A DNA stretch of 64,000 nt from Palsa-1392 sp036490335 (GCA_036490335.1 DASXEB010000004.1:1-64000); one strand, 5' to 3'. Numbered from the stretch's first letter, positions 8,375 through 17,461 are shown. A program made the numbers and translations. The notes: generated by a model not told the origin, from the letters alone.

Positions 8375-9925
8375 ATGGAAACCGATCCTTCACTTATTGG
8401 CCTGCTGGCGGGGCTCTCTGCGGCGGAGGCGGCGGCGCAGTTTGATGCGTTGCAGCGCAAGCTGGTCCCGCTCTGGCGCTCGATCGAGTCGTTTAACCAG
8501 GATGAGCAAAGCATCATCGTCGTGCCGTCGATGTCGATCGATATGTCGGCCACCGGGCTCGAGGCGCAGGCTTATGAGGAACGGTTTCTTTTCCTTCTCC
8601 TCCTGCTCACTCAGCCGCGGGCGCGCATGACTTATGTCACTTCGCAGGCCATTCATCCGAGCGTGATCGAGTATTATCTCGATCTCCTCCCGGGAGTGAT
8701 CCCGAGTCATGCCCGGCAACGGCTGACTTTGCTCGCGCCTTTCGATGACTCGGCCCGGCCGCTCAGTGTGAAGGTGCTGGAGCGGCCGCGTCTTTTGCGC
8801 CAGATCGAAGCCGGGATCGCGGACAAGGATCGCGCGCACCTGATTTGTTACAACACGACTTACGCGGAGCGGAATCTCGCGCTCCGTCTCGGGATTCCGC
8901 TCTACGGGGCGGACCCGCGCCATCTCGGCTTCGGGACGAAGACCGGTTGCCGTCAGCTTTTCGCGCAGGCGGGGATCAATCATCCCCTCGGGTTCGATAA
9001 CCTGCGCGGTCTCGATGAGGTGGTGGCGGCGTTGAAGGAGATGCGGCGGCAGCATCCGACGGTGGCACAGGCGGTGGTGAAGTTGAACGAAGGGGTCTCG
9101 GGCGAGGGGAACGCGCTCGTTGACCTAACGAGTATAAGTGGGGACGAGGAGGCGGCGCTGCGGGAAAGGCTGGGTGCGATGCGCTTCGAGCTCGCGAGCA
9201 CGCGGGCGGAGGATTACTGGGGGAAATTCCGCGAGCGCGGCGGGATCGTGGAGGAACGGGTCGGGGTGGGCGCGCAGGAAGTGCGAAGTCCGAGCGTGCA
9301 ATTGCGGATCACGCCCCCGGGCAAAGTGGAGCTGCTTTCGACCCACGATCAAATGCTGGGCGGGCCGAGCGGCCAGAGTTACCTCGGCTGCATCTTTCCG
9401 GCCGACCCGGCTTATGCGGGCGCGATCACGCGCGACGCGGGCAAGGTCGCGGAGCTGTTGCGCGACGCCGGGGTGATCGGGCGGTTTGCGCTCGATTTCG
9501 TGGTCACGCGCGCGAGCGCTGCCGCGCCGTGGGAGACCTATGCGATCGAGATCAACCTGCGCAAAGGCGGAACGACCCATCCTTTTCTCACCCTGCAATT
9601 CCTCACCGGCGGGAACTATGATCCGGAGAACGCGATTTTCGCCACCCCGAACGGGCGGAAGAAATTTCTCGTCGCGACCGATCATCTCGAATCGCCGCTC
9701 TATCGCGGCTACACGCCGGACGATCTCTTCGACCTGGTCGTGCGCCGCGGCCTGCACTTCGGCCAGGTGCGGCAAACCGGGGTGGTCTTTCACATGCTGA
9801 GCGCGCTCGGGAGCGCCGGCCGGCTCGGCCTGACCGCCGTCGGCGACACGCCGGAAGAAGCGCGCGAGATTTTCGAGAAAGCGCAGGCCGCGCTCGATGA
9901 GGAAGCGCAGTTCGATGAGGTCTGA
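8375..9925 (+). CDS. PGM1-like ATP-grasp ligase
   Basis: A 516-residue soluble protein of the ATP-grasp superfamily, related to the peptide ligase PGM1 of pheganomycin biosynthesis and its many uncharacterised homologues. Residues about 15-180 form a pre-ATP-grasp region (IIVVPSMSIDMSATGLEAQA). The ATP-grasp part has VVKLNEGVSGEGNALVDL as the nucleotide-binding lysine segment and EINLRKGGTTHPF as the metal-binding E-x-N-x-R motif. The C-terminal region (LYRGYTPDDLFDLVVRRGLHF, GVVFHMLSALGSAGRLG) matches the PGM1 C-terminal domain. It would join a carboxylate to an amine using ATP; the substrates are unknown. No biosynthetic partners are adjacent. Confidence 0.8.
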   Translation: METDPSLIGLLAGLSAAEAAAQFDALQRKLVPLWRSIESFNQDEQSIIVVPSMSIDMSATGLEAQAYEERFLFLLLLLTQPRARMTYVTSQAIHPSVIEYYLDLLPGVIPSHARQRLTLLAPFDDSARPLSVKVLERPRLLRQIEAGIADKDRAHLICYNTTYAERNLALRLGIPLYGADPRHLGFGTKTGCRQLFAQAGINHPLGFDNLRGLDEVVAALKEMRRQHPTVAQAVVKLNEGVSGEGNALVDLTSISGDEEAALRERLGAMRFELASTRAEDYWGKFRERGGIVEERVGVGAQEVRSPSVQLRITPPGKVELLSTHDQMLGGPSGQSYLGCIFPADPAYAGAITRDAGKVAELLRDAGVIGRFALDFVVTRASAAAPWETYAIEINLRKGGTTHPFLTLQFLTGGNYDPENAIFATPNGRKKFLVATDHLESPLYRGYTPDDLFDLVVRRGLHFGQVRQTGVVFHMLSALGSAGRLGLTAVGDTPEEAREIFEKAQAALDEEAQFDEV

Positions 9926-9971
9926 ACCTCAGCCGCTCGGAGTCTTTTGCTCGTTAGGCAACTTTTCCAGC

Positions 9972-10637
9972 TCATTGCGCCGCTAACTGCAGGGCTTGGA
10001 AGTGGTGCCAGGAATACCAGAACGTCCAGACCGTCCAGACGAGAAGCAAACCGAAAACCAAAACCGCGAAGAGCGTTTCATTAAGGAAAAATTGGAGGAC
10101 GAAAAGGAAGAGCGAACCGAAGAACATGAGTCTTCCCGCGAGGCGGTGAGTCGCGCGCCAGGTTTCGGGGCTTTCCAGAGTCCACGGCGTGCGGATACCA
10201 ACAAAATAGTTTGGGCGCAACGTGGCTGAGTAATTGCCCAAGACTGCGAAGAGGAACAGACAGGCGTTAACTGCGATACGGCTAACAGGGACGGCATGGC
10301 CAAGAGCGGCTAGGAGTTGGGTGCAAAAGATCGCGTCGCCAAATGCGGCCAGGGTCACGCCCAGAACGGCGAGTACCGCCGGCATCCGGCTTGTTTCCCC
10401 AGCGCTCTTTCGCAGCTTCGGATCCAAGCGCGGTAGGAGGTGAAGAAGCGCGACGATCCCCACGTTCAAAAGGGGAAGCAAGAGAAGACCAGAGCCTTTC
10501 GAGCCCCAACCGTCGACTTGATTACGCAGATTCCAATGCATCGGGATACGCGCAGGCAGCCCTCGCCAAAAGATCGCGAGTGCGATAAAGGGCGCGAGCA
10601 GGAGAATTCCTTCGAGCCAGGTGGGTTTCGATTTCAT
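9972..10637 (-). CDS. SdpI/DUF1648-family membrane protein
   Basis: A 221-residue integral membrane protein with about six hydrophobic segments. The N-terminal DUF1648 motif is LPARIPMHWNLRNQVDGWGS, and the SdpI motif is GNYSATLRPNYFVGIRTPWTL followed by WRATHRLAGRL. In Bacillus subtilis, SdpI gives immunity to the SdpC killing factor and controls its repressor SdpR at the membrane. Here its start overlaps the end of the ArsR-family gene by 4 bases (ATGA), the same pairing as sdpRI. No SdpC-like toxin is visible nearby, so the role could be envelope stress or immunity to a foreign toxin. Confidence 0.85.
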   Translation of the reverse strand: MKSKPTWLEGILLLAPFIALAIFWRGLPARIPMHWNLRNQVDGWGSKGSGLLLLPLLNVGIVALLHLLPRLDPKLRKSAGETSRMPAVLAVLGVTLAAFGDAIFCTQLLAALGHAVPVSRIAVNACLFLFAVLGNYSATLRPNYFVGIRTPWTLESPETWRATHRLAGRLMFFGSLFLFVLQFFLNETLFAVLVFGLLLVWTVWTFWYSWHHFQALQLAAQ

Positions 10638-10909
10638 TTTCGTTTTCTTCCTTTCTTCTTCATCAGATCGAGAATCCAGCCTAACGAATCGTCGAGCACC
10701 GTCGTTTCGAGCGAGTAAGTGACGAACTGGCCATTCTTACGCGAGGAAACGAGCTGGGCGTGCCGGAGCAGATCGAGGTGATAGGAAATGCTCGGCGCGC
10801 TGATCGAGAACGCCTCGCAAATCTCCCCCACGGTTAGATCACGTTGTTTGAGCATCTCAAGGATGCGGCGTCGGGTGGGATCGCGCAGGGCTTTGAAAAG
10901 CAGGTTCAA
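10634..10909 (-). CDS. ArsR/SmtB-family repressor, SdpR-like
   Basis: A 91-residue winged-helix DNA-binding protein: FKALRDPTRRRILEMLKQ, recognition region ICEAFSISAPSISYHLDLLRHAQLV, wing SSRKNGQFVTYSLETTV, and a basic tail. No metal-binding cysteines are seen, as in SdpR and unlike ArsR/SmtB metal sensors. The start is TTG at 10907-10909, giving a leader of only a few bases after the predicted promoter. It heads a two-gene operon with the SdpI-like gene and probably represses itself through the palindrome just upstream. Confidence 0.87.
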   Translation of the reverse strand: MNLLFKALRDPTRRRILEMLKQRDLTVGEICEAFSISAPSISYHLDLLRHAQLVSSRKNGQFVTYSLETTVLDDSLGWILDLMKKKGRKRK

Positions 10910-10916
10910 TGACTGC

Positions 10917-10945
10917 TTAATTAGCTAAATATCTAATTATGTCAA
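10917..10945 (-). promoter_or_regulatory. Promoter and likely operator of the sdpR-like operon
   Basis: Read on the minus strand there is a -35 box TTGACA (10940-10945) and, after 16 bases, a -10-like TAATTA (10918-10923). A perfect inverted repeat with 7-base arms, TAATTAG (10918-10924) and CTAATTA (10933-10939), spans the spacer and overlaps the -10. The AT-rich block stands out in GC-rich DNA. Its position, a few bases from the TTG start, fits autorepression by the ArsR-type protein. Confidence 0.6.
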
Positions 10946-11446
10946 GATGGATTCCATCAAATTTTTTTGGGCCGAGATTAACTCAAATGGGCTTCTCGCC
11001 TAACGAGAATAGGATCGTCGCGATCGCAGCTAAGATTTTTCTTCCGCACCGCGTAACAGGAACGAGAAACAGATATGAAATCGCAGAAGAGAACATCAGC
11101 CGGGAAATCCAACGCGGGGGCGAGCGCGAAAAAAACCCTTCGAGACCTTCTAGCGAAGGGCAAACAGGCGGATCAGGTTCGTGCCGGCAACCAGAAGAAG
11201 AGCCTCCGATGGGTGGAACCGAGTGAAAAACATTCCCGGCTAGGACGGATTGTTTGTGCGGGCGTCGCTTGCGTGACTGTTGAAATCCTTTAGTCGTTAG
11301 GCGAAAGGTCGAACGAAGTTTCATTTCACGTTTTCGCGACAGGTGAATCTTTCCGATCGATGTCGAGCCGCTCACGGCTCCTTCCGGCTTAGCGAAGTTA
11401 ACTCGACAGGCGCGATGCCTGGTCGATCCGCATGTCATGGCAGGCT
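10946..11446. other. Mostly non-coding stretch between the sdpR-like promoter and the NIPSNAP gene
   Basis: About 500 bases with no well-supported gene apart from one weak small frame at 11075. It contains two copies of the genome word (near 10999 and 11293). The remaining sequence shows no recognisable family in any frame. Confidence 0.45.
11075..11293 (+). CDS. Possible small basic protein, weakly supported
   Basis: An ATG at 11075, preceded by GGAACGAGAAAC, opens a 72-codon frame with a Lys/Arg/Ser-rich N-terminal half (KSQKRTSAGKSNAGASAKKT, then LRDLLAKGK) that could be a nucleic-acid-binding peptide. The C-terminal half looks random and reads into a copy of the genome word. No family is recognised. 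It may be a chance frame. Confidence 0.22.
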   Translation: MKSQKRTSAGKSNAGASAKKTLRDLLAKGKQADQVRAGNQKKSLRWVEPSEKHSRLGRIVCAGVACVTVEIL

Positions 11447-11776
11447 TCAGGGTTGTTTGCCGTCGATGAGATAGAAGTAGGACCGCTCTTCGAAAAGAAT
11501 GCAGCCGGTCTTTTCAGCGTGAGCGAGATTTTCTTTCGTGTCGGGATCGGCGATTAGTTTCTCCCGGTAGCTTTCGTAAGCGGCCAGGCTGTCGAAGCCA
11601 ATCAAGGCCATCGCGATGTTATCGGCGCCGCCGTAGCCTTTCTTCGGCAGGAAATATCCGAGCGGCCGGCCGCCGCAACGCCGAATGATGCCGCCTTCCA
11701 TCCAGCGGCGCGCGTAGGTCTCGAAGTCGGCAATTTTGTGCGGATCGATTGTGTAGCGGATGCAATGGTAAATCAC
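11447..11776 (-). CDS. NIPSNAP-family protein
   Basis: A 109-residue ferredoxin-like alpha/beta protein of the NIPSNAP family: MIYHCIRYTIDPHKIADFETY at the start, then GGRPLGYFLPKKG, MALIGFDSLAAYESYREKL and a C-terminal strand FEERSYFYLI. The family forms dimeric alpha/beta barrels and has no agreed biochemical role in bacteria. It is a single gene, separated from the glycoside-hydrolase-like gene by about 70 bases. Confidence 0.82.
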   Translation of the reverse strand: MIYHCIRYTIDPHKIADFETYARRWMEGGIIRRCGGRPLGYFLPKKGYGGADNIAMALIGFDSLAAYESYREKLIADPDTKENLAHAEKTGCILFEERSYFYLIDGKQP

Positions 11777-11848
11777 GCCCTGAAGTTACCGGCCGCTGCC
11801 GCGCGCACAATTCAGCCAGGATCGAAATGTCCGGTGTTGCGGATTCGC

Positions 11849-13027
11849 CTAGCGACCCGGCGGCGCAGCAGGCTCGGCATAAGGCCCGGACTTGAGCAAA
11901 CGATCGATCCCGCCCTGATCGCGCATGAGCGCTTTCATGCTCCACTGAATCGCGCCCGGCGACGAAGTTCCGCGCCGGCTCATCTCGATCTGCTCGATGA
12001 TCTCGCGCGCCGGCCGCTGCGTGCCGATCCGCTCGGTCGCGATCCCGGGCCAGACCGGCCGGCCGTGGCTCTGCGCCCGCCACCAATCGAGCAGGACGGG
12101 AAAGCTTTGATCCGCCGGCTGAATTCCCCAATAAAGTTGCGGCGCGAGATAATCGACCCAGCCGTTCGCGAGCCATTTGCGTGAGTCGGCGAAGAGTTGC
12201 GCATACGCGTCGATCCCGGCCTTGATCGTGGGCGGAACATGCGGCCGCCAGATGCCGAACGGGCTGATGCCGACGCGCACGTCGGGCTTGATCGCCTTCA
12301 CCGCGCGATACAACGTGCGCACGAAATCGTTGATATTTTCCCGGCGCCAATCGGCGCGACTCAATCCGCTGTGAATCCCGAAACGCGCCCACGTCTGCGC
12401 ATCGGGAAAGGTCGCTTCGCCCGGCTTGAGCGGGTAGGGATAAAAATAATCGTCAAGATGCACACCATCGACGTCGTAGCGCCTCACGATGTCGCAGATC
12501 ACGCCAATGACATACGCGCGCGCCGCCGGATCGCCCGGATCGACCCAAAGCTGGCGGCTGAAACGGCGCACCCATTCCGGATGCTTTTTCGCGATGTGAT
12601 TGGGCGGCAGCTTTTCATTCACGCTGATCGCGGCGCGAAACGGATTGACCCACGCGTGCAGCTCGATCCCGCGCGCGTGTGCTTCGCGAATCGCAAAAGC
12701 GAGCGGATCGTAACCGGGCGGCACGCCGGCATGGCCGGTGAGAAATTCCGACCACGGCTCCTTGTCGGAAGCGTAAAGCGCGTCGCTCGCCGGCCGCACC
12801 TGGAGGAGGATGGCATTGAGATGCAACGCAGCCGCGCGATCGAGAATCGCGCGCAACTGTGCCTCCTGCGTTTCCGTCGGCAGACCGGGGCGCGACGGCC
12901 AGTCGAGGTTGTAAACCGTCGCGACCCACGCGCCGCGAAACTCCCGTTCCGCGCCGCGCGCCCGAAACGGTGAAAGCAAAAGGCCTAACGAGCAAAGAAA
13001 ACAGCCTAACGAGAAGTAATGCTTCAC
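11849..13027 (-). CDS. Secreted glycosyl-hydrolase-like protein (GHL10/DUF187)
   Basis: A 392-residue exported protein. A signal peptide is visible at 1-25 (KHYFSLGCFLCSLGLLLSPF, then RARGA). The rest is a GHL10/DUF187 TIM barrel: FRGAWVATVYNLDWPSRPG, LNAILLQVRPASDALY, GIELHAWVNPFRA, VDGVHLDDYFYPYP and YLAPQLYWGIQ. The conserved Asp pair in HLDDY is the likely catalytic site. Related proteins cleave peptidoglycan or other glycans, but the substrate is not known here. Its start overlaps the sirtuin stop by 4 bases, so it is the last gene of the minus-strand run. Two copies of the genome word lie in its 5-prime end. Confidence 0.85.
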   Translation of the reverse strand: MKHYFSLGCFLCSLGLLLSPFRARGAEREFRGAWVATVYNLDWPSRPGLPTETQEAQLRAILDRAAALHLNAILLQVRPASDALYASDKEPWSEFLTGHAGVPPGYDPLAFAIREAHARGIELHAWVNPFRAAISVNEKLPPNHIAKKHPEWVRRFSRQLWVDPGDPAARAYVIGVICDIVRRYDVDGVHLDDYFYPYPLKPGEATFPDAQTWARFGIHSGLSRADWRRENINDFVRTLYRAVKAIKPDVRVGISPFGIWRPHVPPTIKAGIDAYAQLFADSRKWLANGWVDYLAPQLYWGIQPADQSFPVLLDWWRAQSHGRPVWPGIATERIGTQRPAREIIEQIEMSRRGTSSPGAIQWSMKALMRDQGGIDRLLKSGPYAEPAAPPGR

Positions 13028-13785
13028 GAAATGGGATTAAGTGCCGCCTCGACTGCCGCCGGGAAAATTTCGTTCACTTCGCCCTCGATCCTCAACGTCA
13101 CGGCCGGCTCGTCGTCGTGTTCGGTCGCGCCGCGATTCACGATCACATACGGCGCGCTGTGCTGCGCGGCGATCAGCGGCAGCGCCGCCGCGGGATAAAC
13201 CGACAAAGTCGAGCCAAGCGCGACAACGAGATCGGCCTCCAGCGCGGCAGCCCGCGCGCGCGCCAGTTCGTTAGGCGAAAGGCTTTGCCCGAAGCTGATC
13301 GTCGCCGGTTTGAGGAATCCGCTGCATTCGCAAAGCGGGGTGCGGCGTTGCGCGCGAAAAAATTCGAAGTGCGGCCGTGGATCGCCGCGCCGCTGACAGC
13401 TCTGGCATTCGACCTGCGCGTTCGTCCCGTGCAGCTCGACCAGCCGTTCCGCGCTCGTGCCCGCGAGGCTGTGCAATCCGTCGATGTTTTGCGTCGCGAC
13501 CAGCCGCACCTTGCCCGCGCCTTCCAGCCTGACGACCGCGCGATGGACGTCGTTAGGCTGCGCGTCGCGAAACGCCTCCCAGCCTTCGAGCTTGAAATCC
13601 CAGTGCTCGATCCGCGCCGCTTCCGAGCGCATGAAATCCTGGTAATAAACCGGCTGGCGTCGTTTCCACACGCCATTCGGCCCGCGAAAATCCGGAATGC
13701 CGCTCTGGGTGGAAATGCCCGCGCCGGTGAAAATAAAGATCCGTTGCGCCGCTCGCAAAAAATCGGTCAGGGTTCGATCAGCCAT
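13024..13785 (-). CDS. NAD-dependent protein deacylase, Sir2 family (sirtuin)
   Basis: A 253-residue sirtuin that removes acyl groups from lysine using NAD. The motifs are in order: GAGISTQSGIPDFRGPNGVW, TQNIDGLHSLAG, the catalytic His in VELHGT, a four-cysteine zinc module (CQSCQRRG and the later CECSG), FGQSL, GSTLSVYPA and VNRGAT. It is therefore a zinc-containing, probably active enzyme. A copy of the genome word (GCCTAACGA) lies directly before the ATG, in the space where a ribosome site would be expected. Confidence 0.92.
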   Translation of the reverse strand: MADRTLTDFLRAAQRIFIFTGAGISTQSGIPDFRGPNGVWKRRQPVYYQDFMRSEAARIEHWDFKLEGWEAFRDAQPNDVHRAVVRLEGAGKVRLVATQNIDGLHSLAGTSAERLVELHGTNAQVECQSCQRRGDPRPHFEFFRAQRRTPLCECSGFLKPATISFGQSLSPNELARARAAALEADLVVALGSTLSVYPAAALPLIAAQHSAPYVIVNRGATEHDDEPAVTLRIEGEVNEIFPAAVEAALNPIS

Positions 13786-13803
13786 TCGTTAGGCACGCGG
13801 AAG

Positions 13804-16800
13804 TCACCGCAACTCGATCGGCTTCAGCCCGGCTTTTTGCAGCTTCTCGTTCAGCGCCGCGACATCGGTTTCGACCGACTTCCAAAGTTCGCGCCCAGTT
13901 GGCGCGGCGCGCTCCAATTCCGCCGCCGCAGTCTGCTGCTGACTGGTCGGCGAGGCATCGACGCCTTGGATTTGATCGAAAAGTCTTCCAACTTTGTTCA
14001 GCACGTCGAACGCGAGCGGCTGACCATTGCGCATCGCGACCGGATCGGCGAGTTGCTCCAGTTTCTTGCGCAGCGATTGTGCTTCATTCCCCAGGCCGTT
14101 CGCGCTCATTTCCGCTTTTCGCTTCTCGAGGGCGGACGCGACGGCGTCATAACTTTTGCCCAAAGGCTCGAGCGCGCCGCGGAGCTCGTAGAGTTCCGAC
14201 GAAAGTTGAAACTGCGTCGTCAGATCGGCCATCGAAACCTTAATTCGCGGATCCATTTTGATCTTCAGCGGCTGCGAAAAAGTTTTGCCGCCACTCGTCA
14301 GGCTGACGGAATAATCGCCCGGCAAAACCCACGGCGCGCTTGGCTGCGGCTCGGTCTCGTGCGCGACCGCGGCCATCGGATAGTTCGCTTCCGCTTTCGG
14401 CAAAGGCGCGCCGTGCATGTCCCAGAAAAAACGATGCAGTCCCGGCGCGGCCGACAAAACGCGCGGCGGTTGCAGCCAGTAGCTCGGAATTTTCAGCTCC
14501 GGATCGGCCGGCGGAATTGGATCGTGGCTCGCGAAGCGCCTCACGAGGTGTCCGGCCGCGTCGCGAATTTCGAGCGCGACGGTGCCGCTCGTTTCCGCGC
14601 CTAACGAATAGTCGAGCATCGCGCCTTGCGGTGGATTTTCGCCTGCCGGCTCGTCCGGCGGGAGCGGCGTGTCGGTGTTCGTGTCCCAGCGAATGCGGAG
14701 CGCGGTCTGCGGCTTGAAAAGCCCGGTTTGCTTTTCGTTAGGCTGAAATTGCCGGAGCGGCGTGATGTTATCCAAAATCCAAAAGCCGCGGCCGTGCGTC
14801 GCGACGACGAGATCGTCATCCTTCACAATCAAATCGCGCATCGAAGTGGCGGGCAGATTGAGCCGGAGCGATTGCCAGTTTTCGCCGTCGTCGAACGAAA
14901 CGTAAACTCCGCGCTCGGTCCCCGAGAAAAGCATCCCGCGGCGCTGCGGGTCTTCGCGCACGGCGTTGACATTTTCGTTCGCGGGAATGCCGTTGACGAT
15001 TTCCCGCCAGGTTTTGCCGCTGTCGTTCGTCCGGAAAATGTGTGGGCGCAGATCGTCGAGGCGAATGGTGTTGACCGCGGCGTAGGCGGTCGCCTTGTCG
15101 AAGTGGCTCGCATCGATGAGCGAAATTTTCCACCACGGGCCGATTTGCGGCGGGGTCACATCGCTCCAGTTCTTGCCATCGTTAGTCGTTAGGCGAATGA
15201 GGCCGTCGTCGGTCCCGGCCCAGATGCGATTTTTGTCGAGCGGCGACGGCGCGACCGCGTAGATGACTCCGCGTTGTCGCGGCTGCGCCGTCGGTCGATT
15301 GCGAAAAATGCCGACGCTCTTTGGGACTTCGTAAGTTTTGCGCGTCAGGTCCGGACTGACCTGCCGCCAGTCGCGACCCTCGTCATGCGTCGCCCACAAA
15401 CTGTTCGCCGCAAAAAAAAGCATATGCGGATCGAAAGGCGAAAAGACAATCGGTTCCGTCCGCACGACCCGAAAATCATCGGATCGAAACGCCTTCGGCA
15501 TCACCTCCTGCGCCTCGTGCGTGCGCTGGTCGAAGCGCGTCAGCTTTCCGCCGTAAACAATCTGCCAGTCGCGCGGATCGGGCGTGACGTAACCGTATTC
15601 CTCGGCCGCGACCGGATGCCAGTCGCGAAACGTGATCTCGCCATTCGGCCCGCGACTCGCGATCCCGACCGAGCCGCTTTCCTGCTGGCCGCTGTAAAGA
15701 TGATACGGGAACGCGTTGTCCGCGCTGACGTGATACAACTGCGCAGTCGATTGGTTATACCACGAGCTCCAGGTCGCGCCGCCGTTGACGGTGATGATCG
15801 CGCCCTGGTCGCTCCCGAGCATGACAACGTTCGAGTCGTTAGGCGAAATCCAGACGTTCTGATAATCGTCGCCGCCGGGCGCGCCGCGCCAGCCGTCCCA
15901 GGTCTTGCCGCCGTCGGTCGATTTCCAGCAGACAATGCTCGCGGAATAAACGATCAGCGGATTGTGCGGATCGATTCGCAGCACCGGCAGATCGCCGCCG
16001 CCGATTCTTTCCGCCGGCCGTTTGTCGTCGGTCGCGATCTTCCAATTTTTGCCGCCGTCGTCGCTGCGATAAATTTTCACCGCGTGCAACGTCGCGACGG
16101 CGGCGAGCAGCGTTTGCGGCGCGCTCGCGGCGATCGCGAGATTGGCCTGCACGATGTCGTTAGGCAAACCGCCGCCGAGCCGTTGCCAGGTCTGGCCGCC
16201 ATCGAGCGATTTGAAAATACCGGCGTCGCTGCCGTTCCAGGCCGCGTTTTCCCACGGACCGTCGCGCGCTTCCCAGAGCGACGCGTAAACGATCTGCGGA
16301 TTGGTCGGATCGATCTGCACATCAGCGCCGCCGATGTTTTCGTTTTTGAAAAGCGTGCGCGCGAAATTCCTTCCGCCGTTGGTCGAGAGAAAAATCCCGC
16401 GCTCCTCGTTAGGCCCGTAGGGATGACCCGCGACCGCGACGAGAATGTGATCGGGATTTTGCGGATCGACCGCGAGCTGCGCGACCTGCTGGCCGCTCGG
16501 GAGCCCGAGATGCGTCCAGGTTTTTCCCGCGTCGATCGATTTGTAAACGCCGTCGCCTAACGAGAGATCGGGCCGATGCAATCCTTCGCCGCTGCCGACA
16601 TAAATGATGTCCGGATTCGAAACCGAAACGGCGAGTGCGCCGACCGAAGCGGTCGGTTGATCGTCGAAAAGCGGCTGCCAGGTCCGGCCGTAATCGGTCG
16701 ATTTGAAAACGCCGCCGTTGACCGGCGCCATGTAAAAGACGTTCGGCTGCGAGGGCACGCCTGAGATCGCGCGCGTCCGGCCGCCGCGATACGGGCCGAC

Positions 16801-16902
16801 ATTTCGCCAGCGCAGCAACTGCGAAAAATCGGGCGCGACCTCAGCGAACGCAGAACTGCCTAACGAAAGCGCGAGGACGAAAGCGATCGAGCGCGATCGC
16901 AT
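13804..16902 (-). CDS. Large exported Asp-box (BNR/sortilin-type) beta-propeller protein
   Basis: About 1032 residues. A signal peptide (RSRSIAFVLALSLGSSAFA) follows the ATG at 16902, which is 1 base after the nuoI stop; this start is preferred to an upstream ATG inside nuoI. Residues about 25-730 contain about eleven Asp-box motifs of the form S-x-D-x-G-x-x-W (STDYGRTW, SIDAGKTW, SLDGGQTW, STDGGKTW, TNDSGKTW and others), which build two linked beta-propellers as in sortilin/VPS10 or Ycf48 proteins. The C-terminal 300 residues hold a small beta domain and a helical tail. It is likely periplasmic or surface-exposed. The catalytic role is unknown. Eight or more copies of the genome word lie inside it. 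Confidence 0.85.
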   Translation of the reverse strand: MRSRSIAFVLALSLGSSAFAEVAPDFSQLLRWRNVGPYRGGRTRAISGVPSQPNVFYMAPVNGGVFKSTDYGRTWQPLFDDQPTASVGALAVSVSNPDIIYVGSGEGLHRPDLSLGDGVYKSIDAGKTWTHLGLPSGQQVAQLAVDPQNPDHILVAVAGHPYGPNEERGIFLSTNGGRNFARTLFKNENIGGADVQIDPTNPQIVYASLWEARDGPWENAAWNGSDAGIFKSLDGGQTWQRLGGGLPNDIVQANLAIAASAPQTLLAAVATLHAVKIYRSDDGGKNWKIATDDKRPAERIGGGDLPVLRIDPHNPLIVYSASIVCWKSTDGGKTWDGWRGAPGGDDYQNVWISPNDSNVVMLGSDQGAIITVNGGATWSSWYNQSTAQLYHVSADNAFPYHLYSGQQESGSVGIASRGPNGEITFRDWHPVAAEEYGYVTPDPRDWQIVYGGKLTRFDQRTHEAQEVMPKAFRSDDFRVVRTEPIVFSPFDPHMLFFAANSLWATHDEGRDWRQVSPDLTRKTYEVPKSVGIFRNRPTAQPRQRGVIYAVAPSPLDKNRIWAGTDDGLIRLTTNDGKNWSDVTPPQIGPWWKISLIDASHFDKATAYAAVNTIRLDDLRPHIFRTNDSGKTWREIVNGIPANENVNAVREDPQRRGMLFSGTERGVYVSFDDGENWQSLRLNLPATSMRDLIVKDDDLVVATHGRGFWILDNITPLRQFQPNEKQTGLFKPQTALRIRWDTNTDTPLPPDEPAGENPPQGAMLDYSLGAETSGTVALEIRDAAGHLVRRFASHDPIPPADPELKIPSYWLQPPRVLSAAPGLHRFFWDMHGAPLPKAEANYPMAAVAHETEPQPSAPWVLPGDYSVSLTSGGKTFSQPLKIKMDPRIKVSMADLTTQFQLSSELYELRGALEPLGKSYDAVASALEKRKAEMSANGLGNEAQSLRKKLEQLADPVAMRNGQPLAFDVLNKVGRLFDQIQGVDASPTSQQQTAAAELERAAPTGRELWKSVETDVAALNEKLQKAGLKPIELR

Positions 16903-16903
16903 T

Positions 16904-17461
16904 TCAAGCGGGCGCGGCAGGCGTCGGCGCGGGCTTTTTCTTCGCGGCGGCGGCGGCGAGTGCGGCATCGACCGCGTCGGCTTCGCGCGGATGAATCGTG
17001 TGGTAATAGATGTTCGATTTCGCGAGATCGCCTTTGCGCATGAGAAGCGCGTCGAAGCGCTCGCGGCGGCTCAATTCAAAAACCTTGTCCATCTTGATCG
17101 CCTCAAACGGGCAGACCTCGACGCAAATCTGGCAGCTCATGCAAACCGAAATGTCGATGTCGAAAGTCGCCGGATAAAACTGCGGCTTGCCGAGATAATC
17201 CGGCTTCTTGTCCTTGCTCTTGACGATGTAAATGCACTGCGGCGGGCATTCTTTTTCGCAAATCTGGCAGGCAACGCAACGCAAGCCGGCCTGCGCTTCG
17301 TCGCCGTCGAAAACGAGGAAGGGAAAGTTGCGCGAATTCTCCGGCAACGGCACGCGTTCCTCCGGATATTGCACCGTGGTTAGCCGATCTTTTTCGAAAT
17401 AACTGCCGGCGAAGTTACGCAAGGTAACCGCCATGCCTTTGAGAATGCCCGTGCCGATCAT
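16904..17461 (-). CDS. nuoI: NADH-quinone oxidoreductase subunit I
   Basis: A 185-residue subunit of complex I that carries two 4Fe-4S clusters (N6a, N6b) at the junction of the peripheral and membrane arms. Both C-x2-C-x2-C-x3-C sets are visible: CVACQICEKECP and CMSCQICVEVCP. The C-terminal 35 residues are an added Ala/Lys/Pro-rich tail. It lies about 195 bases downstream of nuoD and 1 base upstream of the Asp-box gene. The gap to nuoD holds a hairpin repeat. Confidence 0.95.
   Translation of the reverse strand: MIGTGILKGMAVTLRNFAGSYFEKDRLTTVQYPEERVPLPENSRNFPFLVFDGDEAQAGLRCVACQICEKECPPQCIYIVKSKDKKPDYLGKPQFYPATFDIDISVCMSCQICVEVCPFEAIKMDKVFELSRRERFDALLMRKGDLAKSNIYYHTIHPREADAVDAALAAAAAKKKPAPTPAAPA

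Noticed and set aside
15274..16560. A 428-codon plus-strand frame opposite the Asp-box propeller gene
   Set aside because: No family resemblance and Arg-rich composition; the minus strand shows the regular Asp-box motifs.
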